From positions 186,001-250,000 of the forward strand of contig NZ_JAQISW010000002.1 in the NCBI RefSeq assembly GCF_028618435.1: DNA of 64,000 bases, written 5' to 3'. The position numbers were made by a program, and so were the translations under genes. How positions within the stretch are numbered: position 1 is the first letter of the stretch; the number at the start of each line of letters is the position of its first letter. The notes beneath the pieces are model-generated. The model did no database searches, was not told where the DNA came from, and was given only the letters and a program-made list of their open reading frames with translations. Shown in pieces: positions 39,060-50,549 of the stretch. The stretch comes from Bartonella sp. MM73XJBT.G. Lineage in GTDB: Bacteria; Pseudomonadota; Alphaproteobacteria; Rhizobiales; Rhizobiaceae.

Positions 39060-40247
39060 CTATCGACCTGGAATCCGTGGAGAGAGAAAACGTAAAGGCG
39101 TATAAAGAATAAGATGTGTCGTTTTCTCTAATACACTGCTACTATCAGCAAGAAGCGCCTGACTAGGTGATAACTCTGTACCCTGCATAATTGTTGAAGC
39201 CAAAGACCCCTCTCGAGAAAGAGCCATCAACGTCGGTGAAGAAGCAAAAACATCATGCGTTCCACCATCAACATGAGAGAAATCAAGAACAGCTATGCCA
39301 TTTTTACGTAACATTTCAATGTCAGAACCATCTCCCACCCGATGATGTCCACCGGTAAGACGTCCTGAAACAGCGAGTGCTTTATCCGCACGAGATACTA
39401 AAATGGCGGTTGGTTGAGGTAGTTTTTTAATATCATTAAGTTGGCGTTCAAATACATCAATATCAATGTCTGGCGCTGCCATTAAAAGACTTGTAATATG
39501 ACGAATAGGTTCATATTTTCCCTGTAATGCTAGGGTCCTAAATGCCTCCATGATAACGAAGTTACCCATAGAATGGGCAATAACAGAAATTTGATCCGCC
39601 TTGGTTTTACTGATAAGTGTTAAAAGCTCTATGAGTCCATCCCGAGCAAAATTGGCGCTATCACGATCATAAATATAAAGAGGGACAGATCCAGCAGAAG
39701 GCCACGAATAATGCACAGTAACAACATCTAAAGAATAATCATATGTAAACTGAGCAGTACGAAATGTGCCATCTGCAAAATTGTTATTATAACCATGGAT
39801 AAAAAGAAAAATTTCTCTTTTTCCTTTTGGTTTTTTTTCTAAAGCAGCATTTAATTGTTGTTTAAACTGTTCTTTATTATCATATTTTTGCAATGAGACT
39901 GCTGCAAAATACTTATCATGGGTAGGTTTATACGCATTTATTTCAACAAGTCCCTTTACATGTTGCTGAGGAATTCCGACATCAACGCGATTATAATGTA
40001 CTTTATTCGATCGCTCTGAGCCATAAGGCTGAGCGTAATTATTTTGCATCATACGACTTGTTGCAACATACACCGGAACAATAGCTTTCGGAAGAATTGG
40101 TTTGCTTTCAACTTCCTTTTGCACTGCAATCATAGATGGGGTTGCATGTACCCCATGCCACAGGACGGCACGGGAATCACTACATGCTGATAATAAAGCA
40201 ATACAAATAAGAAGTGTAAAATATCTTAGAATCACTCTACTTCTCAC
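39060..40247 (-). CDS. Lipoprotein alpha/beta hydrolase (DUF900 family)
   Basis: 395 residues from the GTG at 40247. This start gives a proper lipoprotein signal (MRSRVILRYFTLLICIALLSAC, lipobox Cys22). The open frame extends 34 codons further, which would bury the signal, so the inner start is preferred. The hydrolase domain has the oxyanion region IFLFIHGYNNNFADG, the nucleophile elbow VIAHSMGNFVIMEAF (catalytic Ser), AAPDIDID, and the final catalytic His in LDFSHVDGGTHD. DUF900 proteins are esterase-like with unknown substrates. Expected in the periplasm, membrane anchored. Confidence 0.82.
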   Translation of the reverse strand: MRSRVILRYFTLLICIALLSACSDSRAVLWHGVHATPSMIAVQKEVESKPILPKAIVPVYVATSRMMQNNYAQPYGSERSNKVHYNRVDVGIPQQHVKGLVEINAYKPTHDKYFAAVSLQKYDNKEQFKQQLNAALEKKPKGKREIFLFIHGYNNNFADGTFRTAQFTYDYSLDVVTVHYSWPSAGSVPLYIYDRDSANFARDGLIELLTLISKTKADQISVIAHSMGNFVIMEAFRTLALQGKYEPIRHITSLLMAAPDIDIDVFERQLNDIKKLPQPTAILVSRADKALAVSGRLTGGHHRVGDGSDIEMLRKNGIAVLDFSHVDGGTHDVFASSPTLMALSREGSLASTIMQGTELSPSQALLADSSSVLEKTTHLILYTPLRFLSPRIPGR

Positions 40248-40445
40248 AGTAACTCTACCCCACCTATAAAAAATATAACGCTTTAAATGTACAAATAAAG
40301 TAATAAAAGATGAACAAACTATGAAGAAAACACCAAAAATAACACACAAAGAAATATTTCTCTATAATGGGAAAAAGTTTTCTATAATTTGCATAGACCA
40401 CCTCTCTATATAACTTCTTCTCGTTACAGAGAAATTAATCGCCGA

Positions 40446-40530
40446 TGGTGCGGTCGAGAAGACTCGAACTTCCACGGGTTGCCCCACAGCGACCTCAACG
40501 CTGCGCGTCTACCAATTCCGCCACGACCGC
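40446..40530 (-). tRNA. tRNA-Leu (anticodon GAG)
   Basis: Class II tRNA with a long variable arm. Acceptor stem GCGGTCG/CGACCGC, D-loop AATTGGTAGACGC, anticodon stem CAGCG-TTGAGGT-CGCTG with anticodon GAG, T-arm GTTCGAGTC, discriminator A. CCA is encoded (40446-40448 on the complement). Confidence 0.95.
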
Positions 40531-40666
40531 ACGTGGTTAAGCAAAAAGTTCTGGCTTTCAGCCTTTAACAAATCACAAAGAAAGGTACAAGACAATTTTC
40601 TCTTTCCCATAATTTATTTTATTCAAACGATTTATAACTTAATAAAGATTACACGAAATATGGGCG

Positions 40667-41290
40667 TTACGATGATTTTTGAACCATCATCATAAAATGA
40701 GCTTGTGCAGTTTGATCTTTTTCATAATAACCATGAAATTTTTTTGTAATTGTTGTGGATCCCTGCTTTTGGATTCCTCTCATAGCCATACACATGTGCT
40801 CAGCTTCGATCAATACGGCTACACCACGAGGTTTCAGGTGCATTTCTAAAGCATGAGCCACTTGTGCTGTCATCGTTTCTTGTGTTTGTAAACGATGAGA
40901 AAAAATATCTACAATACGCGCAATCTTTGAAAGACCAACAATTTTTGCATCAGGAAGATAGGCTATGTGCGCTTTTCCAATAATCGGAATCATATGATGT
41001 TCACAATGCGAATAAAAAGGAATATTTTTTACGATTATCGATTCATTGTATCCTGAAACCTCTTCAAAAACCGTTCCTAAGGTTTCTTCAACTGATTGGT
41101 GATAACCATTAAAAAGCTCGCGATATGCCTTGGCTATACGTTTTGGGGTCTCTAAAAGCCCTTCTCTCCTTGGATTTTCCCCTACCCATAAGAGTAATGT
41201 ACGAACCGCTTCTTCCACCTCTTCAATATTCGGACGCTTTTCTTCAGATAAAAAAGAATCTTTTGCGTCTTCTTTAACAACATTACGCAT
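40667..41290 (-). CDS. folE: GTP cyclohydrolase I
   Basis: First step of folate synthesis, GTP to dihydroneopterin triphosphate. 207 residues. Zinc ligands Cys96 and His99 (SHCEHHMIP) and Cys167 ([11 protein letters not shown]) are present, as are [17 protein letters not shown] and the C-terminal GSTTIT-like motif. Divergent from the NifU-like gene with a 126-bp gap. Confidence 0.97.
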   Translation of the reverse strand: MRNVVKEDAKDSFLSEEKRPNIEEVEEAVRTLLLWVGENPRREGLLETPKRIAKAYRELFNGYHQSVEETLGTVFEEVSGYNESIIVKNIPFYSHCEHHMIPIIGKAHIAYLPDAKIVGLSKIARIVDIFSHRLQTQETMTAQVAHALEMHLKPRGVAVLIEAEHMCMAMRGIQKQGSTTITKKFHGYYEKDQTAQAHFMMMVQKSS

Positions 41291-41416
41291 TCAAAAACTC
41301 CAACCTTACTCTATACAAAAACATTTGCAACAGACCTATTTCATTTTGTATAATCTCTATATAAGCGAATTAAAAGTTTAAACAATCACGTCTCTCAAAA
41401 TTTCAGGCAATAGCGC

Positions 41417-41854
41417 ATGAGTGGCAATATCTATAGTGATAAAATACTTGAATATGCTGCACATATAAGCAGAATTGGGCGTCTTAATAATCCTGATGCA
41501 ACATCAAAAAGATATGCACATCCTTGCGGCTCAACAATCACTGTAGATTTAAAAGTGAAAGATCATATCGTGATAGATTTTGCTCATGAAATACATGCAT
41601 GTGTTATAGGGCAAGCCTCAGCGTCACTTTTAGCATCTCATATCATCGGACAAACAACACAAGATCTTAAAATATTACGTAAAGTTATCTATCAAATGCT
41701 AAAGCAGAATGGACCTTCTCCTCAAGCTCCCTTTGAGGATTTTTCTTGCTTAGAGCCCATTAAAAACTATAAAATACGTCATGCTGCAACACTACTACCC
41801 TTTGATGCAACGATAGACTGCATTCAACAAATTGAAGAAGAAAGAAGAACATAA
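41417..41854 (+). CDS. NifU/IscU-like iron-sulfur scaffold protein
   Basis: 145 residues of the NifU N-terminal (IscU/SufU-like) fold. Three cysteines in the expected order can hold a cluster: Cys37 (HPCGST), Cys62 (HACVIGQASASLL) and Cys111 (FSCLEPI). This divergent type is usual in Rhizobiales, always next to yidD. Cytoplasmic. The stop is directly followed by the yidD start (TAA-ATG), so they form one operon. Confidence 0.85.
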   Translation: MSGNIYSDKILEYAAHISRIGRLNNPDATSKRYAHPCGSTITVDLKVKDHIVIDFAHEIHACVIGQASASLLASHIIGQTTQDLKILRKVIYQMLKQNGPSPQAPFEDFSCLEPIKNYKIRHAATLLPFDATIDCIQQIEEERRT

Positions 41855-42205
41855 ATGCTCAAATCACAGTTTCGACAAAAAAAAATAACTCGAAATTACA
41901 CAGGGACTTGGCAAAAAACACCTGGACGATTACTGGGCATTTTTTTAATACGTTTCTATCAAATAACACTTTCGAGTCTTATAGGCAACCAGTGTCGCCA
42001 TGCCCCAACTTGTTCAGAATATATATATGAAGCAATCGCACGCCATGGGCTTTGGGCTGGTACATGGATGGGTCTCTTTCGTGTCATACGTTGTGGTCCC
42101 TTTGGAACAGATGGCTTTGATCCAGTACCTCCTTCGCTTGGAAATTCTTGCTGTTTTTATAAACCTTGGCATTACTGGAAAATTTCTGAAAAACACAACA
42201 AATAA
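41855..42205 (+). CDS. yidD: Membrane protein insertion efficiency factor
   Basis: 116 residues. The hallmark region LIRFYQITLSSLIGNQCRH, APTCSEYIYEAIARHG and RVIRCGPFGTDGFDPVP is complete, including the conserved cysteines. Small amphipathic inner-membrane protein thought to help YidC-dependent insertion. ATG directly abuts the stop of the scaffold gene. The C-terminal tail after the core is short and variable. Confidence 0.94.
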   Translation: MLKSQFRQKKITRNYTGTWQKTPGRLLGIFLIRFYQITLSSLIGNQCRHAPTCSEYIYEAIARHGLWAGTWMGLFRVIRCGPFGTDGFDPVPPSLGNSCCFYKPWHYWKISEKHNK

Positions 42206-42317
42206 TCCTTTTCTTTTTTCGTATGTATTGATAAAAAAATTAATCTATAAGCTTTTTGTTCAGTTTTCACGAAACCATCCGCAATCGTTGGCGGAATTGG
42301 ATTAAAAGGGTGTTTTT

Positions 42318-44294
42318 ATGTCTTGCTCTATTTCTCTTTCTTTTCCCGATGGTTCAAAACGTAATTACCCTGCCGAAATGACGGGCTTGGAATTAGCAGA
42401 ATCCATTTCTAAATCACTCGCAAAAAAAGCAGTCGCCTATAGTCTTGATGGCATCATGCGAGATCTATCAGATCCATTAGGACAATCTGGTCAAATAGAG
42501 ATTATTACCCGAGAAGATTCACGGGCTCTTGAGCTCATAAGGCATGATTGCGCCCATGTCCTTGCTGAAGCAGTGCAAGAACTCTTTCCTGAAACGCAAG
42601 TGACAATAGGTCCTGTGATTGAGAATGGTTTCTATTATGATTTTGCGCGCCAACAACCTTTTACGTTAGATGACCTCAGCGACATTGAAAAGAAAATGCG
42701 TGAAATTATTCAACGCAATGAACCTTTTAGAAAAGAAATTTGGTCTCGTGAAAAAGCAAGACAAGTTTTTTTTGAGAAAAAGGAATTTTATAAAGTTGAA
42801 GTTATTGACAGCATCCCTGACAATCAAGATTTAAAAATCTATTATCAAGGAAAGTGGTTTGATCTTTGTCGCGGACCGCACATGCAGTCTACAGGGCAAA
42901 TTGGAAATGCTTTCAAATTAATGAAAGTCGCAGGCGCTTACTGGCGTGGCGATGCCAATAATCCAATGCTTACGAGAATTTATGGAACAGCATTTGCAAA
43001 TGAAAATGACTTAAAAGCCTATCTTCATATGCTAGAAGAAGCTGAAAAACGTGATCATCGCCGCTTGGGACGTGAAATGAACTTATTTCATTTCCAAGAA
43101 GAAGGGCCTGGAATGATTTTTTGGCACCAAAAGGGCTGGAAAATGTTCCAAAATTTGATCAATTATATGCGTAGACGCCTTGATGATCACCAATATGCCG
43201 AAGTAAATGCACCACAAGTTCTCGATAGATCACTTTGGGAAGTATCGGGGCATTGGGGCTGGTATAAGGAAAACATGTTCAAAGCAATTCCAGCAGCAGA
43301 AGATTCAGACCATGGGAATGTTTATGCCCTTAAACCAATGAATTGTCCTGGTCATGTGCAAATTTTTAAACATGGTTTAAAATCTTATCGTGATTTACCT
43401 ATTAGACTTGCTGAATTTGGTCTTGTTCATCGTTATGAGCCTTCCGGATCTTTGCATGGTCTTATGCGTGTGCGTGGTTTTACACAAGATGATGCACATA
43501 TTTTTTGTACTGATGAACAATTAGCTGATGAATGTCTCAATATTAATGATCTTATTTTATCAACTTATGCTGATTTTGGTTTTAAAGAAATCAGTCTTAA
43601 GCTTTCAACACGTCCAGAAAAACGAGTTGGATCTGATGCATTATGGGACCATGCAGAAACTATCATGCAATCTGTCCTTAAAACAATTGAAACAAAATTT
43701 GCGGGACAAATCAAAACAAGTATCCTTCCAGGTGAGGGAGCCTTTTATGGTCCCAAATTTGAATATACATTAAAGGATGCTATCGGTCGTGAATGGCAAT
43801 GTGGAACAACACAAATAGACTTTAATCTTCCTGAACGTTTTGGTGCATTCTATATTGATAAAGATTCAGAAAAACGCCAACCTGTTATGATCCATCGCGC
43901 CATTTTTGGATCAATGGAGCGTTTTCTTGGTATATTAATCGAAAATTTTGCTGGACATATGCCACTTTGGCTTGCTCCTGAACAAATTGTTGTCGCAACA
44001 ATTACATCCGAAGCAAATGAATATGCCCAAAAAATAACTGCAAGACTTAAAGCTGCTGGGCTTTCGGCAACAACAGATCTTCGCAAGGAAAAAATTAACT
44101 ATAAAATACGAGAACATTCTTTACAAAAAGTTCCCGTCATTTTGGTCTGTGGCAAACGTGAATCTGAGACAAACAGCGTAAATATGCGTCGCTTAGGAAG
44201 TCCGAATCAAACTTTTTTATCTGTAGAAGATGCAATTAAGCAACTCTTAAATGAGGCCACGCCTCCAGATTTACAACGTGTAATAAATGCATAA
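42318..44294 (+). CDS. thrS: Threonyl-tRNA synthetase
   Basis: 658 residues. TGS domain (about 1-65), editing domain with [16 protein letters not shown] (HxxxH) and [13 protein letters not shown], class II catalytic core with [11 protein letters not shown] (zinc Cys), [15 protein letters not shown] (motif 2) and [17 protein letters not shown] (motif 3), and a C-terminal anticodon-binding domain ([20 protein letters not shown] onward). A GGG-rich ribosome site lies before the ATG. No T-box or repressor hairpin was seen upstream. Confidence 0.98.
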   Translation: MSCSISLSFPDGSKRNYPAEMTGLELAESISKSLAKKAVAYSLDGIMRDLSDPLGQSGQIEIITREDSRALELIRHDCAHVLAEAVQELFPETQVTIGPVIENGFYYDFARQQPFTLDDLSDIEKKMREIIQRNEPFRKEIWSREKARQVFFEKKEFYKVEVIDSIPDNQDLKIYYQGKWFDLCRGPHMQSTGQIGNAFKLMKVAGAYWRGDANNPMLTRIYGTAFANENDLKAYLHMLEEAEKRDHRRLGREMNLFHFQEEGPGMIFWHQKGWKMFQNLINYMRRRLDDHQYAEVNAPQVLDRSLWEVSGHWGWYKENMFKAIPAAEDSDHGNVYALKPMNCPGHVQIFKHGLKSYRDLPIRLAEFGLVHRYEPSGSLHGLMRVRGFTQDDAHIFCTDEQLADECLNINDLILSTYADFGFKEISLKLSTRPEKRVGSDALWDHAETIMQSVLKTIETKFAGQIKTSILPGEGAFYGPKFEYTLKDAIGREWQCGTTQIDFNLPERFGAFYIDKDSEKRQPVMIHRAIFGSMERFLGILIENFAGHMPLWLAPEQIVVATITSEANEYAQKITARLKAAGLSATTDLRKEKINYKIREHSLQKVPVILVCGKRESETNSVNMRRLGSPNQTFLSVEDAIKQLLNEATPPDLQRVINA

Positions 44295-45401
44295 AATCAC
44301 AGAAGATGGTAAGATATTAATTTTTTTACTATAAACCGTCAATTTTTGTACAAGGTCAAATGATTTGATAATGTCGTGTTTTTTATTTCATACATGATTA
44401 CCGATTATCAGTAAAGCAAGTGGTAATATTTTACGAGGTCGGTTGAGGAAAGAATTTAATGTAAGCTCTATAAGCTGTTTAAATGCAATAATTGTAACTA
44501 ATTGAATATTAATGACTTATTGATACATTAATCTTTTATATAGTAGAACGATGACGCTACTATTTTAAATAGATCATTGTTTACATCAACATCAAGAAAA
44601 AAAACTAAAAACAAAATTATTATAAATTACGTAAATTAGTTGAATGATGATGTTTCTTATTCATTGAGATATAACTTCATCAAAAAAGGTAATAATTTGA
44701 TTTATAATGATGATATACAGTTATTTACATTAAACAAGATTCTTAAATATCAAAGGATTCTCTCACTTTAAATCTGTTTATGTAGCAGCAATCGAAATCA
44801 TTCGTTTGCACGTGATAAGCGAGATAAGCCCGTGTGAATACAACCTATTTAGAAAGAACTAAAAAATGTCTAAACCATTTCAAATGCCAGAGTTTTGTTG
44901 CAATATTGAGTGCTAGCAAAATGTATGAAGCTACCCAACTTGTTTCTTCACAAACGTAAAAATAGTGCTGCTCAATGAATTTAACGTTTTCATTGATGGG
45001 GGCTGTTGCGAAATGAGCTCGAAAACCTTAAGAAAGATCTCTTTTAAACAAGGACGTGAATGATAACCAATAGTACTCTATAAAAACGCCTCGCAATCTA
45101 CACTGATAAGATATCGCTTATAACTTCCCTTGAAGTTTATAAAGCTAAATCAAAGGAGAATTGATAAAATTGGGTATCCATTCTTTCCTCTCTTCATATT
45201 TGACCAAATTAAAAATTATTCCTAAAAAAATAGTCAACTATGCACATGAGGTATATGAGTTGCTCATTTAATATAGTAATCCCGAACCACATTTATAAAG
45301 CGTCTAAATATCTACAAAATACCTTGCGGCGCTAAATGCTACATATTGATTTATAAAAAACTTTTTAAATAGGTATTTTGCTAAAATGAAAAATATTATT
45401 G
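44295..45401. other. Gene-free spacer after thrS
   Basis: About 1.1 kb with no frame of coding quality on either strand. Low-complexity AT-rich DNA; no repeats or hairpins that stand out. Confidence 0.5.
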
Positions 45402-45905
45402 TTATCGTGCTCTATCAAGAACACGCTTACACTCAATGAGTTCAAACAGGATTTCTTGCAATAATGCTTTATCAGTTTTATCTCTGTAAAGATTCACAGA
45501 ACCAACAGAGGTCTCTCCCTCATTTCTCATGAAACTCAAAAGCCCAAAAGAAGACTTTTTAGGCTTATTGCTCGTATTTTCAAAAGTTTGTACTGCATGT
45601 TTTTTTTCTATGACAACATTCATAGCATCAAGATCGCCATTACCAAATGCAGACACAAAAGCAACACCATTTTCTTTCAAAAGGCGCTGCACACCTTTTA
45701 TAGTATAACCCTGATCGTACAATAACTGCTTAATACCATTAAGCAAATCAACGTCGACAGGACGATAGTAACGCCTTCCTCCTCCACGTTTCATTGGTTT
45801 AATCTGCCTAAAACGTGTTTCCCAGAATCTTAAAACATGCTGGGGAAGCTCCAATAATTCGGCTACTTCGCTAATTGTGCGAAAAGCATCAGAGCTTTTA
45901 TCCAT
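45402..45905 (-). CDS. MerR-family transcriptional regulator
   Basis: 167 residues. N-terminal winged helix-turn-helix [25 protein letters not shown] (about 8-32) followed by [37 protein letters not shown]. There are no cysteines in a metal-binding C-terminus. The C-terminal part is short and polar with a final helix ([16 protein letters not shown]). Rhizobiales carry this gene next to ihfA, fabH and plsX, as here. Effector and targets unknown. Confidence 0.88.
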   Translation of the reverse strand: MDKSSDAFRTISEVAELLELPQHVLRFWETRFRQIKPMKRGGGRRYYRPVDVDLLNGIKQLLYDQGYTIKGVQRLLKENGVAFVSAFGNGDLDAMNVVIEKKHAVQTFENTSNKPKKSSFGLLSFMRNEGETSVGSVNLYRDKTDKALLQEILFELIECKRVLDRAR

Positions 45906-46086
45906 TTTGCAACCCCTTATCTAAAACACGACAAATGGTTTGATAATGCTTCATTACATCTCAACTTCTCAACAAGATTAGTCAAAAATAGGACCTTGAC
46001 TACTTACTAAACAGCTTTTTTTAAAAAACATAAATCTTTATTTTATACATTTTTTAACAAATACCAAACATCACTATGGCATTTAT

Positions 46087-46410
46087 TTATGAGAGATTAT
46101 TTTTCTGTCTTGCACGATGCGAATCTAAAATTCTCTGTTTAAGGATATTTGCAGCCTTAAACGTCACAACACGTCGCGGCGGAATAGGTGCTTCAACACC
46201 TGTTTTGGGATTGCGTCCAATACGTTCATTCTTACTGCGAACCTGAAAAGTTGCAAAAGAAGATAATTTAACCGCTTCACCTCTTACAAGTGAGTTGCAA
46301 ATCTCATCCAAAACCAATTCGACCAAAGCTGCTGATTCAGTATGTGACAAGCCCACTTTTTTACAAACTACGCTCGCTAAATCTGCACGCGTTACTGTCT
46401 TACTTGTCAT
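46087..46410 (-). CDS. ihfA: Integration host factor subunit alpha
   Basis: DNA-bending histone-like protein that pairs with IhfB. 107 residues from the ATG at 46410, chosen because GGTGG lies five bases before it. Motifs [31 protein letters not shown] and the beta-arm region [20 protein letters not shown] (with the Pro that intercalates) are typical. Located between merR and fabH. Confidence 0.93.
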   Translation of the reverse strand: MTSKTVTRADLASVVCKKVGLSHTESAALVELVLDEICNSLVRGEAVKLSSFATFQVRSKNERIGRNPKTGVEAPIPPRRVVTFKAANILKQRILDSHRARQKNNLS

Positions 46411-46487
46411 TATAACCACCTATTAAAATATTTAAAATTACAAAATGACTTATACGTTTTATTCAAATATGGTCAAGTAACCATAAT

Positions 46488-47462
46488 TTACCAACGAATA
46501 AGAACTGCTCCCCATGTAAATCCACCTCCCATGGCTTCTAACATGATAAGATCTCCTTTTTTAATTTTTCCATCGCAAAGAGCTGTCGTTAAAGCCAATG
46601 GAACTGATGCTGCAGACGTATTACCATGTTGATTAATGGTAATCACAACTTTATCTGGCGAAATTCTCAGTTTTTTAGCAGATGCTTCAATAATGCGCTT
46701 GTTAGCCTGATGAGGCACAAACCAATCGAGTTGTGAAGAATCCATACCTGCAGCTGCAAAACAATCATCAACCACATCCGTTATCATACCAACAGCATAC
46801 TTAAAAACTTCTCGTCCTTCCATACGCAAATAACCTGTTGTTTGTGTTGTTGAAGGTCCACCATCAACATACAACTTATCGATATAAGCACCATCAGAAC
46901 GCAACTTTGCAGATAATATACCACGCTCAAAAGCAATTCCCCCCTCAACTTCTTGTGCTTCCAAAACAGCAGCCCCCGCACCATCACCAAACAAAACACA
47001 TGTTGTACGGTCTTCCCAATCTAAAATTCGAGAAAATGTATCGGACCCAATCACTAAAATTCTTTTAGCAGCTCCACAGCGTAAATAAGAATCTCCCGTT
47101 GTTAAAGCAAAAATAAAACCAGAGCAAACAGCTTGAATATCAAAGGCAAACCCATGGTTCATTCCCAAAGCATTCTGAATTTCAACAGCAGAAGCAGGAA
47201 ACGTACGATTTGGCGTTGAGGTTGCTAAAATAATACAATCAATATCCTTTATTGTAAGACCAGCATTTATAAGAGCTGCTTGCGCAGCTTCAACGCCTAA
47301 AGAAACCGTTGTTTCATTTTCATTGGCAATATAACGTTGATGTATTCCTGTACGTTGAACGATCCATGAATCTGACGTTTCAACAAACTTTGCAATCTCA
47401 TCATTTGATAAACTTCTTTTCGGCAAAGCACTTCCTACACCACGTATAATTGATCGAATCAT
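46488..47462 (-). CDS. fabH: 3-oxoacyl-ACP synthase III
   Basis: Starts fatty acid elongation by condensing acetyl-CoA with malonyl-ACP. 324 residues, with catalytic triad Cys113 ([11 protein letters not shown]), His251 (PHQANKRI) and Asn281 ([10 protein letters not shown]), and the glycine-rich end [11 protein letters not shown]. It lies 49 bp downstream of plsX, so plsX-fabH-ihfA (and probably merR) read as one unit. Confidence 0.97.
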   Translation of the reverse strand: MIRSIIRGVGSALPKRSLSNDEIAKFVETSDSWIVQRTGIHQRYIANENETTVSLGVEAAQAALINAGLTIKDIDCIILATSTPNRTFPASAVEIQNALGMNHGFAFDIQAVCSGFIFALTTGDSYLRCGAAKRILVIGSDTFSRILDWEDRTTCVLFGDGAGAAVLEAQEVEGGIAFERGILSAKLRSDGAYIDKLYVDGGPSTTQTTGYLRMEGREVFKYAVGMITDVVDDCFAAAGMDSSQLDWFVPHQANKRIIEASAKKLRISPDKVVITINQHGNTSAASVPLALTTALCDGKIKKGDLIMLEAMGGGFTWGAVLIRW

Positions 47463-47511
47463 TCAGCTCTCACCTTTTCTTCAGACTTTTTATTTCCATT
47501 ATAAGAGCTCA

Positions 47512-48597
47512 TCATAAGGATTCTCCACTCATCACCACTTCATCTTCCTGATCAAAAAGTGTATCTTTATTCTCATGAAACCGCCGTAAATCAGCCGTTA
47601 TTTTTTGTAAAAGTCCATTATTAACCACTTCATAACCAACACGGATAGCAGAAGCAAAGCCATTAGCATTCGCACTGCCATGACTTTTTATGACAACACC
47701 ATTCAAACCTAAAAGAACGCCTCCATTTACCCTATCGGGATCCATTTTATTTTTCAGTGTACGAAAAGCTCTCCGCGATAGAAAATAACCAAGAGATGTT
47801 AAAAAAGAACTGCGCAGTGCGGAGTTTAAAATCTCTGCTATCTGTCGCGCGGTCCCTTCTGCTGTTTTTAAAGCAATATTACCAGAAAAACCTTCTGTTA
47901 CAACAACATCGACTGTCCCTTTTCCAATGTCATTGCCCTCAACAAATCCTTTATATTCCAATCCTTCTAATTGCACTTCACGCAATATCATGCCTGCTTT
48001 TTTTATTTCATAAAGTCCTTTAACCTCTTCCACCCCCACATTTAGAAGTCCAACACTTGGTTTTTCCGTATGATATAAAGCGCGAAACATCCCCGCTCCC
48101 ATAACCGCCAAATCGACCAATTGACGAGCAGATGCGCCAATCGTTGCTCCAATATCTAAAACGATACTCTCGCTGCGAAGAGTTGGCCAGATACCCGCAA
48201 TACCAGGACGTTCAGCCTCTGCCAACATTTTTAAACAAAAATAAGACATGGCCATAAGCGCCCCCGTATTACCAGCAGAAACGCAAGCATCAGCTTCACC
48301 ATTTTTTACTGCTTCAATGGCATACCACATTGATGATTTACCACGTCCATTGCGAAGGGCTTGGCTTGGCTTTTCATCCATGCGCGTATAGCTTTCTGTA
48401 GGATAAAAGCACGATACAGAATCTAAACGGGGATATTTTTTTAAAACTGGCCGAACGACCTCTTCTATCCCATAAAATAAAAAATAAACATCTGATAAAT
48501 ATTTTTGGACAATTGCTGCTCCTGCAATAGCTGCTTCTGGACCGTAATCACCACCCATGACATCCACAGAAATTCTAATCACGCTTTCATATCCCAC
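47512..48597 (-). CDS. plsX: Phosphate acyltransferase
   Basis: Makes acyl-phosphate from acyl-ACP for phospholipid synthesis. 361 residues. [16 protein letters not shown] opens the protein; [31 protein letters not shown] and [13 protein letters not shown] follow. The GTG start at 48597 gives the conserved N-terminus, though a second GTG five codons later is possible. DUF177 lies upstream on the same strand, the usual order in alphaproteobacteria (without rpmF between them here). Confidence 0.96.
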   Translation of the reverse strand: MGYESVIRISVDVMGGDYGPEAAIAGAAIVQKYLSDVYFLFYGIEEVVRPVLKKYPRLDSVSCFYPTESYTRMDEKPSQALRNGRGKSSMWYAIEAVKNGEADACVSAGNTGALMAMSYFCLKMLAEAERPGIAGIWPTLRSESIVLDIGATIGASARQLVDLAVMGAGMFRALYHTEKPSVGLLNVGVEEVKGLYEIKKAGMILREVQLEGLEYKGFVEGNDIGKGTVDVVVTEGFSGNIALKTAEGTARQIAEILNSALRSSFLTSLGYFLSRRAFRTLKNKMDPDRVNGGVLLGLNGVVIKSHGSANANGFASAIRVGYEVVNNGLLQKITADLRRFHENKDTLFDQEDEVVMSGESL

Positions 48598-48738
48598 ATC
48601 TTTTCATTTACATTTTTAAACACATATTATGATTTTGGGTGACTAAACACTCATAAAGCATATCTCGCGAAAAAAGCTCCACAGAAAATACCGTTTTTAT
48701 CATAGCATACAATAGATAATTTTTTTATGTTTTTACAA

Positions 48739-49296
48739 TCACTTCCAACTTTTCAAAACAGAAAATGGCGAAAACTTTTTCTCTGCTTCTTCTAAATTTT
48801 TAACCACATGCATTTTTATCCCCTCTTTACGTGGATAATGATTAATAGACAACTCAAAAAACTCTTCCATGATTGCACCAATATCAATTCGATCATTATA
48901 AAATACTTCCGGTGTATCAAGCCCTTCCACATCTAAAAACAATTCTCGTGTATCTTCTGATATTTTGGGCTTCGTTAAATTTGAATCTTCGGGAACAAAA
49001 ATAACCTCAATATTTTCACGGAGAACATTTTCTAATGGCTCTAATGTAACAACACATAACTGTACTATATGCGCTTGCAACAAACCTTTTATACGCACAC
49101 CGCGTTTTTTCCACGGAAGAATATGGAATTTTCCCTCACAAGATTTTACTTCAACTAAATCATGGTTTTGAGCTAAATGTGTACATTCTTTTTTGTTTGC
49201 ACAAAGATGAACTCTTATCCCTTTAGCAGGAAGAGAACGGACGGATATTGGATAGGCCAAAGCAAATGCCATTTGAGAAACGTTTTGAACATCCAT
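48739..49296 (-). CDS. DUF177 (YceD-like) protein
   Basis: 185 residues from the ATG at 49296. GGGAG six bases before it decides this start over an ATG nine codons earlier. YceD/DUF177 proteins are linked to 23S rRNA or large-subunit maturation. Here LLQAHIVQLCVVTLEPLENVLRENIEVIFVP (middle) and the acidic, variable C-terminal half (VEGLDTPEVFYNDRIDIGAIMEEFFELSINHYPRK) carry the family pattern. Upstream of plsX. Confidence 0.85.
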   Translation of the reverse strand: MDVQNVSQMAFALAYPISVRSLPAKGIRVHLCANKKECTHLAQNHDLVEVKSCEGKFHILPWKKRGVRIKGLLQAHIVQLCVVTLEPLENVLRENIEVIFVPEDSNLTKPKISEDTRELFLDVEGLDTPEVFYNDRIDIGAIMEEFFELSINHYPRKEGIKMHVVKNLEEAEKKFSPFSVLKSWK

Positions 49297-49510
49297 TGAC
49301 AACTCCCAAATATGAAACTCCATAAAACACTGTGCTTTTATTTAGCTCAAGTATATTTCATTCATTTTTTTCTTTTCTAAAGAAATTCTATATGGCATAA
49401 TTTGCTTTATAACAGGGAAACTCAATGTAAGCTACGGTAGATTAAGCTAAAATTAGAAAAACTTGAGGTTGCCTTCTTGTCGTACATCTCAGTATAAAAA
49501 GGAGATATCA

Positions 49511-49999
49511 TTGTTTCAAATGCCTCACATAATGATCTTAATCAAACGTAAATTGTTGGTTGGTCTATCAATAGCAAGTATCATAACACTTGCGGGTTGT
49601 AGTCTTCTTGATTCTTCAGGGTCAAGCCAAATTTATAGAGAGGGCTATATTCTTGATAAAAATGCTCTAAGTTCTATTTCTATTGGCTCAAGTCAAGAGC
49701 AAGTTCTTTTAACTTTAGGAACACCTTCATTAAAAACAAAATATGATAATGAAGTTTTTTATTACATCTCACAAACACGTTATCGTGGGATGCAGTTTAT
49801 GAAAACAAAGATTATTGACCGCAAAGTTTTAGCTATTTACTTCAATAAAAACAATCAGGTTACAAAGGTTGCTCACTATGGTCTACAAGACGGTCAAGTA
49901 TTTGATTTCATTACACAAACAACACCAACTATAACAAAAGAACACCCTTTCTTAATTCAAATTATAAAAGGTCCTGTAAATCCACCAGCTTCTAATTAA
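49511..49999 (+). CDS. bamE: Outer-membrane assembly lipoprotein BamE
   Basis: Small lipoprotein of the BAM complex that inserts outer-membrane beta-barrels. About 162 residues. AAGGAG followed six bases later by a TTG (49511) makes this the likely start, although in-frame ATGs at 49520 and 49532 are alternatives. Lipobox SIITLAGC follows a short signal peptide. The SmpA/OmlA fold shows in ISIGSSQEQVLLTLGTPSLKTKYDNEVFYYISQTRYRG and FNKNNQVTKVAHYGLQDG. Divergent from DUF177, convergent with nusB. Confidence 0.88.
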   Translation: MFQMPHIMILIKRKLLVGLSIASIITLAGCSLLDSSGSSQIYREGYILDKNALSSISIGSSQEQVLLTLGTPSLKTKYDNEVFYYISQTRYRGMQFMKTKIIDRKVLAIYFNKNNQVTKVAHYGLQDGQVFDFITQTTPTITKEHPFLIQIIKGPVNPPASN

Positions 50000-50027
50000 A
50001 GTGTATTATCTATTTACTTTTGCAATC

Positions 50028-50058
50028 TTATTAGGTCTGATATTGTCAGACCTAATAA
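50028..50058. terminator. Hairpin between convergent bamE and nusB
   Basis: Perfect 13-bp inverted repeat TTATTAGGTCTGA / TCAGACCTAATAA with a 5-nt loop, lying between the two convergent stop codons. A bidirectional terminator is likely, although T-tracts are weak on both sides. Confidence 0.7.
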
Positions 50059-50076
50059 AGAAAGGGATTTTAACTC

Positions 50077-50547
50077 TTAAAAACGAACTTTTTTTGCCAT
50101 ACTGTCGAGAACTGCATTAACAAGTTTTGGCTCATCACCTTCAAAAAATGCTTTGGCTATATCAACATATTCATTCATGACGACCGCAACAGGAACATCT
50201 TTACGGTTGATCAACTCCCATAAAGCGGCTCGTAAAATTGCTCGCAATATAGAATCAAGACGTGAAAGAGACCATTCTGTAGAAAGCTGTTGATGAATCA
50301 GAGGATCAAGCTGCTTTTGGTCTTTTACAACGCCCGTTATAATCGCCAAAAACCATTGAAAATCAGCTTCAAGATACTGGTCTCCATCAATGTCTTTTCC
50401 TAAACGATAAGCCTCATACTCAGCAGCCGTCTCCATCACTCCCGAGCCCACAATATCCATTTGATAGAGAGCCTGAACTGCAGCCAGTCTTGCTGCACCA
50501 CGTTTATTGGCTGAACGCGGAAAATCTCTGCTTTTTATATCAGCCAT
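50077..50547 (-). CDS. nusB: Transcription antitermination factor NusB
   Basis: RNA-binding protein of rRNA antitermination complexes. 156 residues from the ATG at 50547; an upstream in-frame TTG is less likely. All-helical fold: [17 protein letters not shown] (Arg-rich first helix), [38 protein letters not shown] and [14 protein letters not shown]. The start follows the ribH stop by 2 bases, so it is coupled to the riboflavin operon, an order conserved in alphaproteobacteria. Confidence 0.95.
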   Translation of the reverse strand: MADIKSRDFPRSANKRGAARLAAVQALYQMDIVGSGVMETAAEYEAYRLGKDIDGDQYLEADFQWFLAIITGVVKDQKQLDPLIHQQLSTEWSLSRLDSILRAILRAALWELINRKDVPVAVVMNEYVDIAKAFFEGDEPKLVNAVLDSMAKKVRF

Positions 50548-50549
50548 AG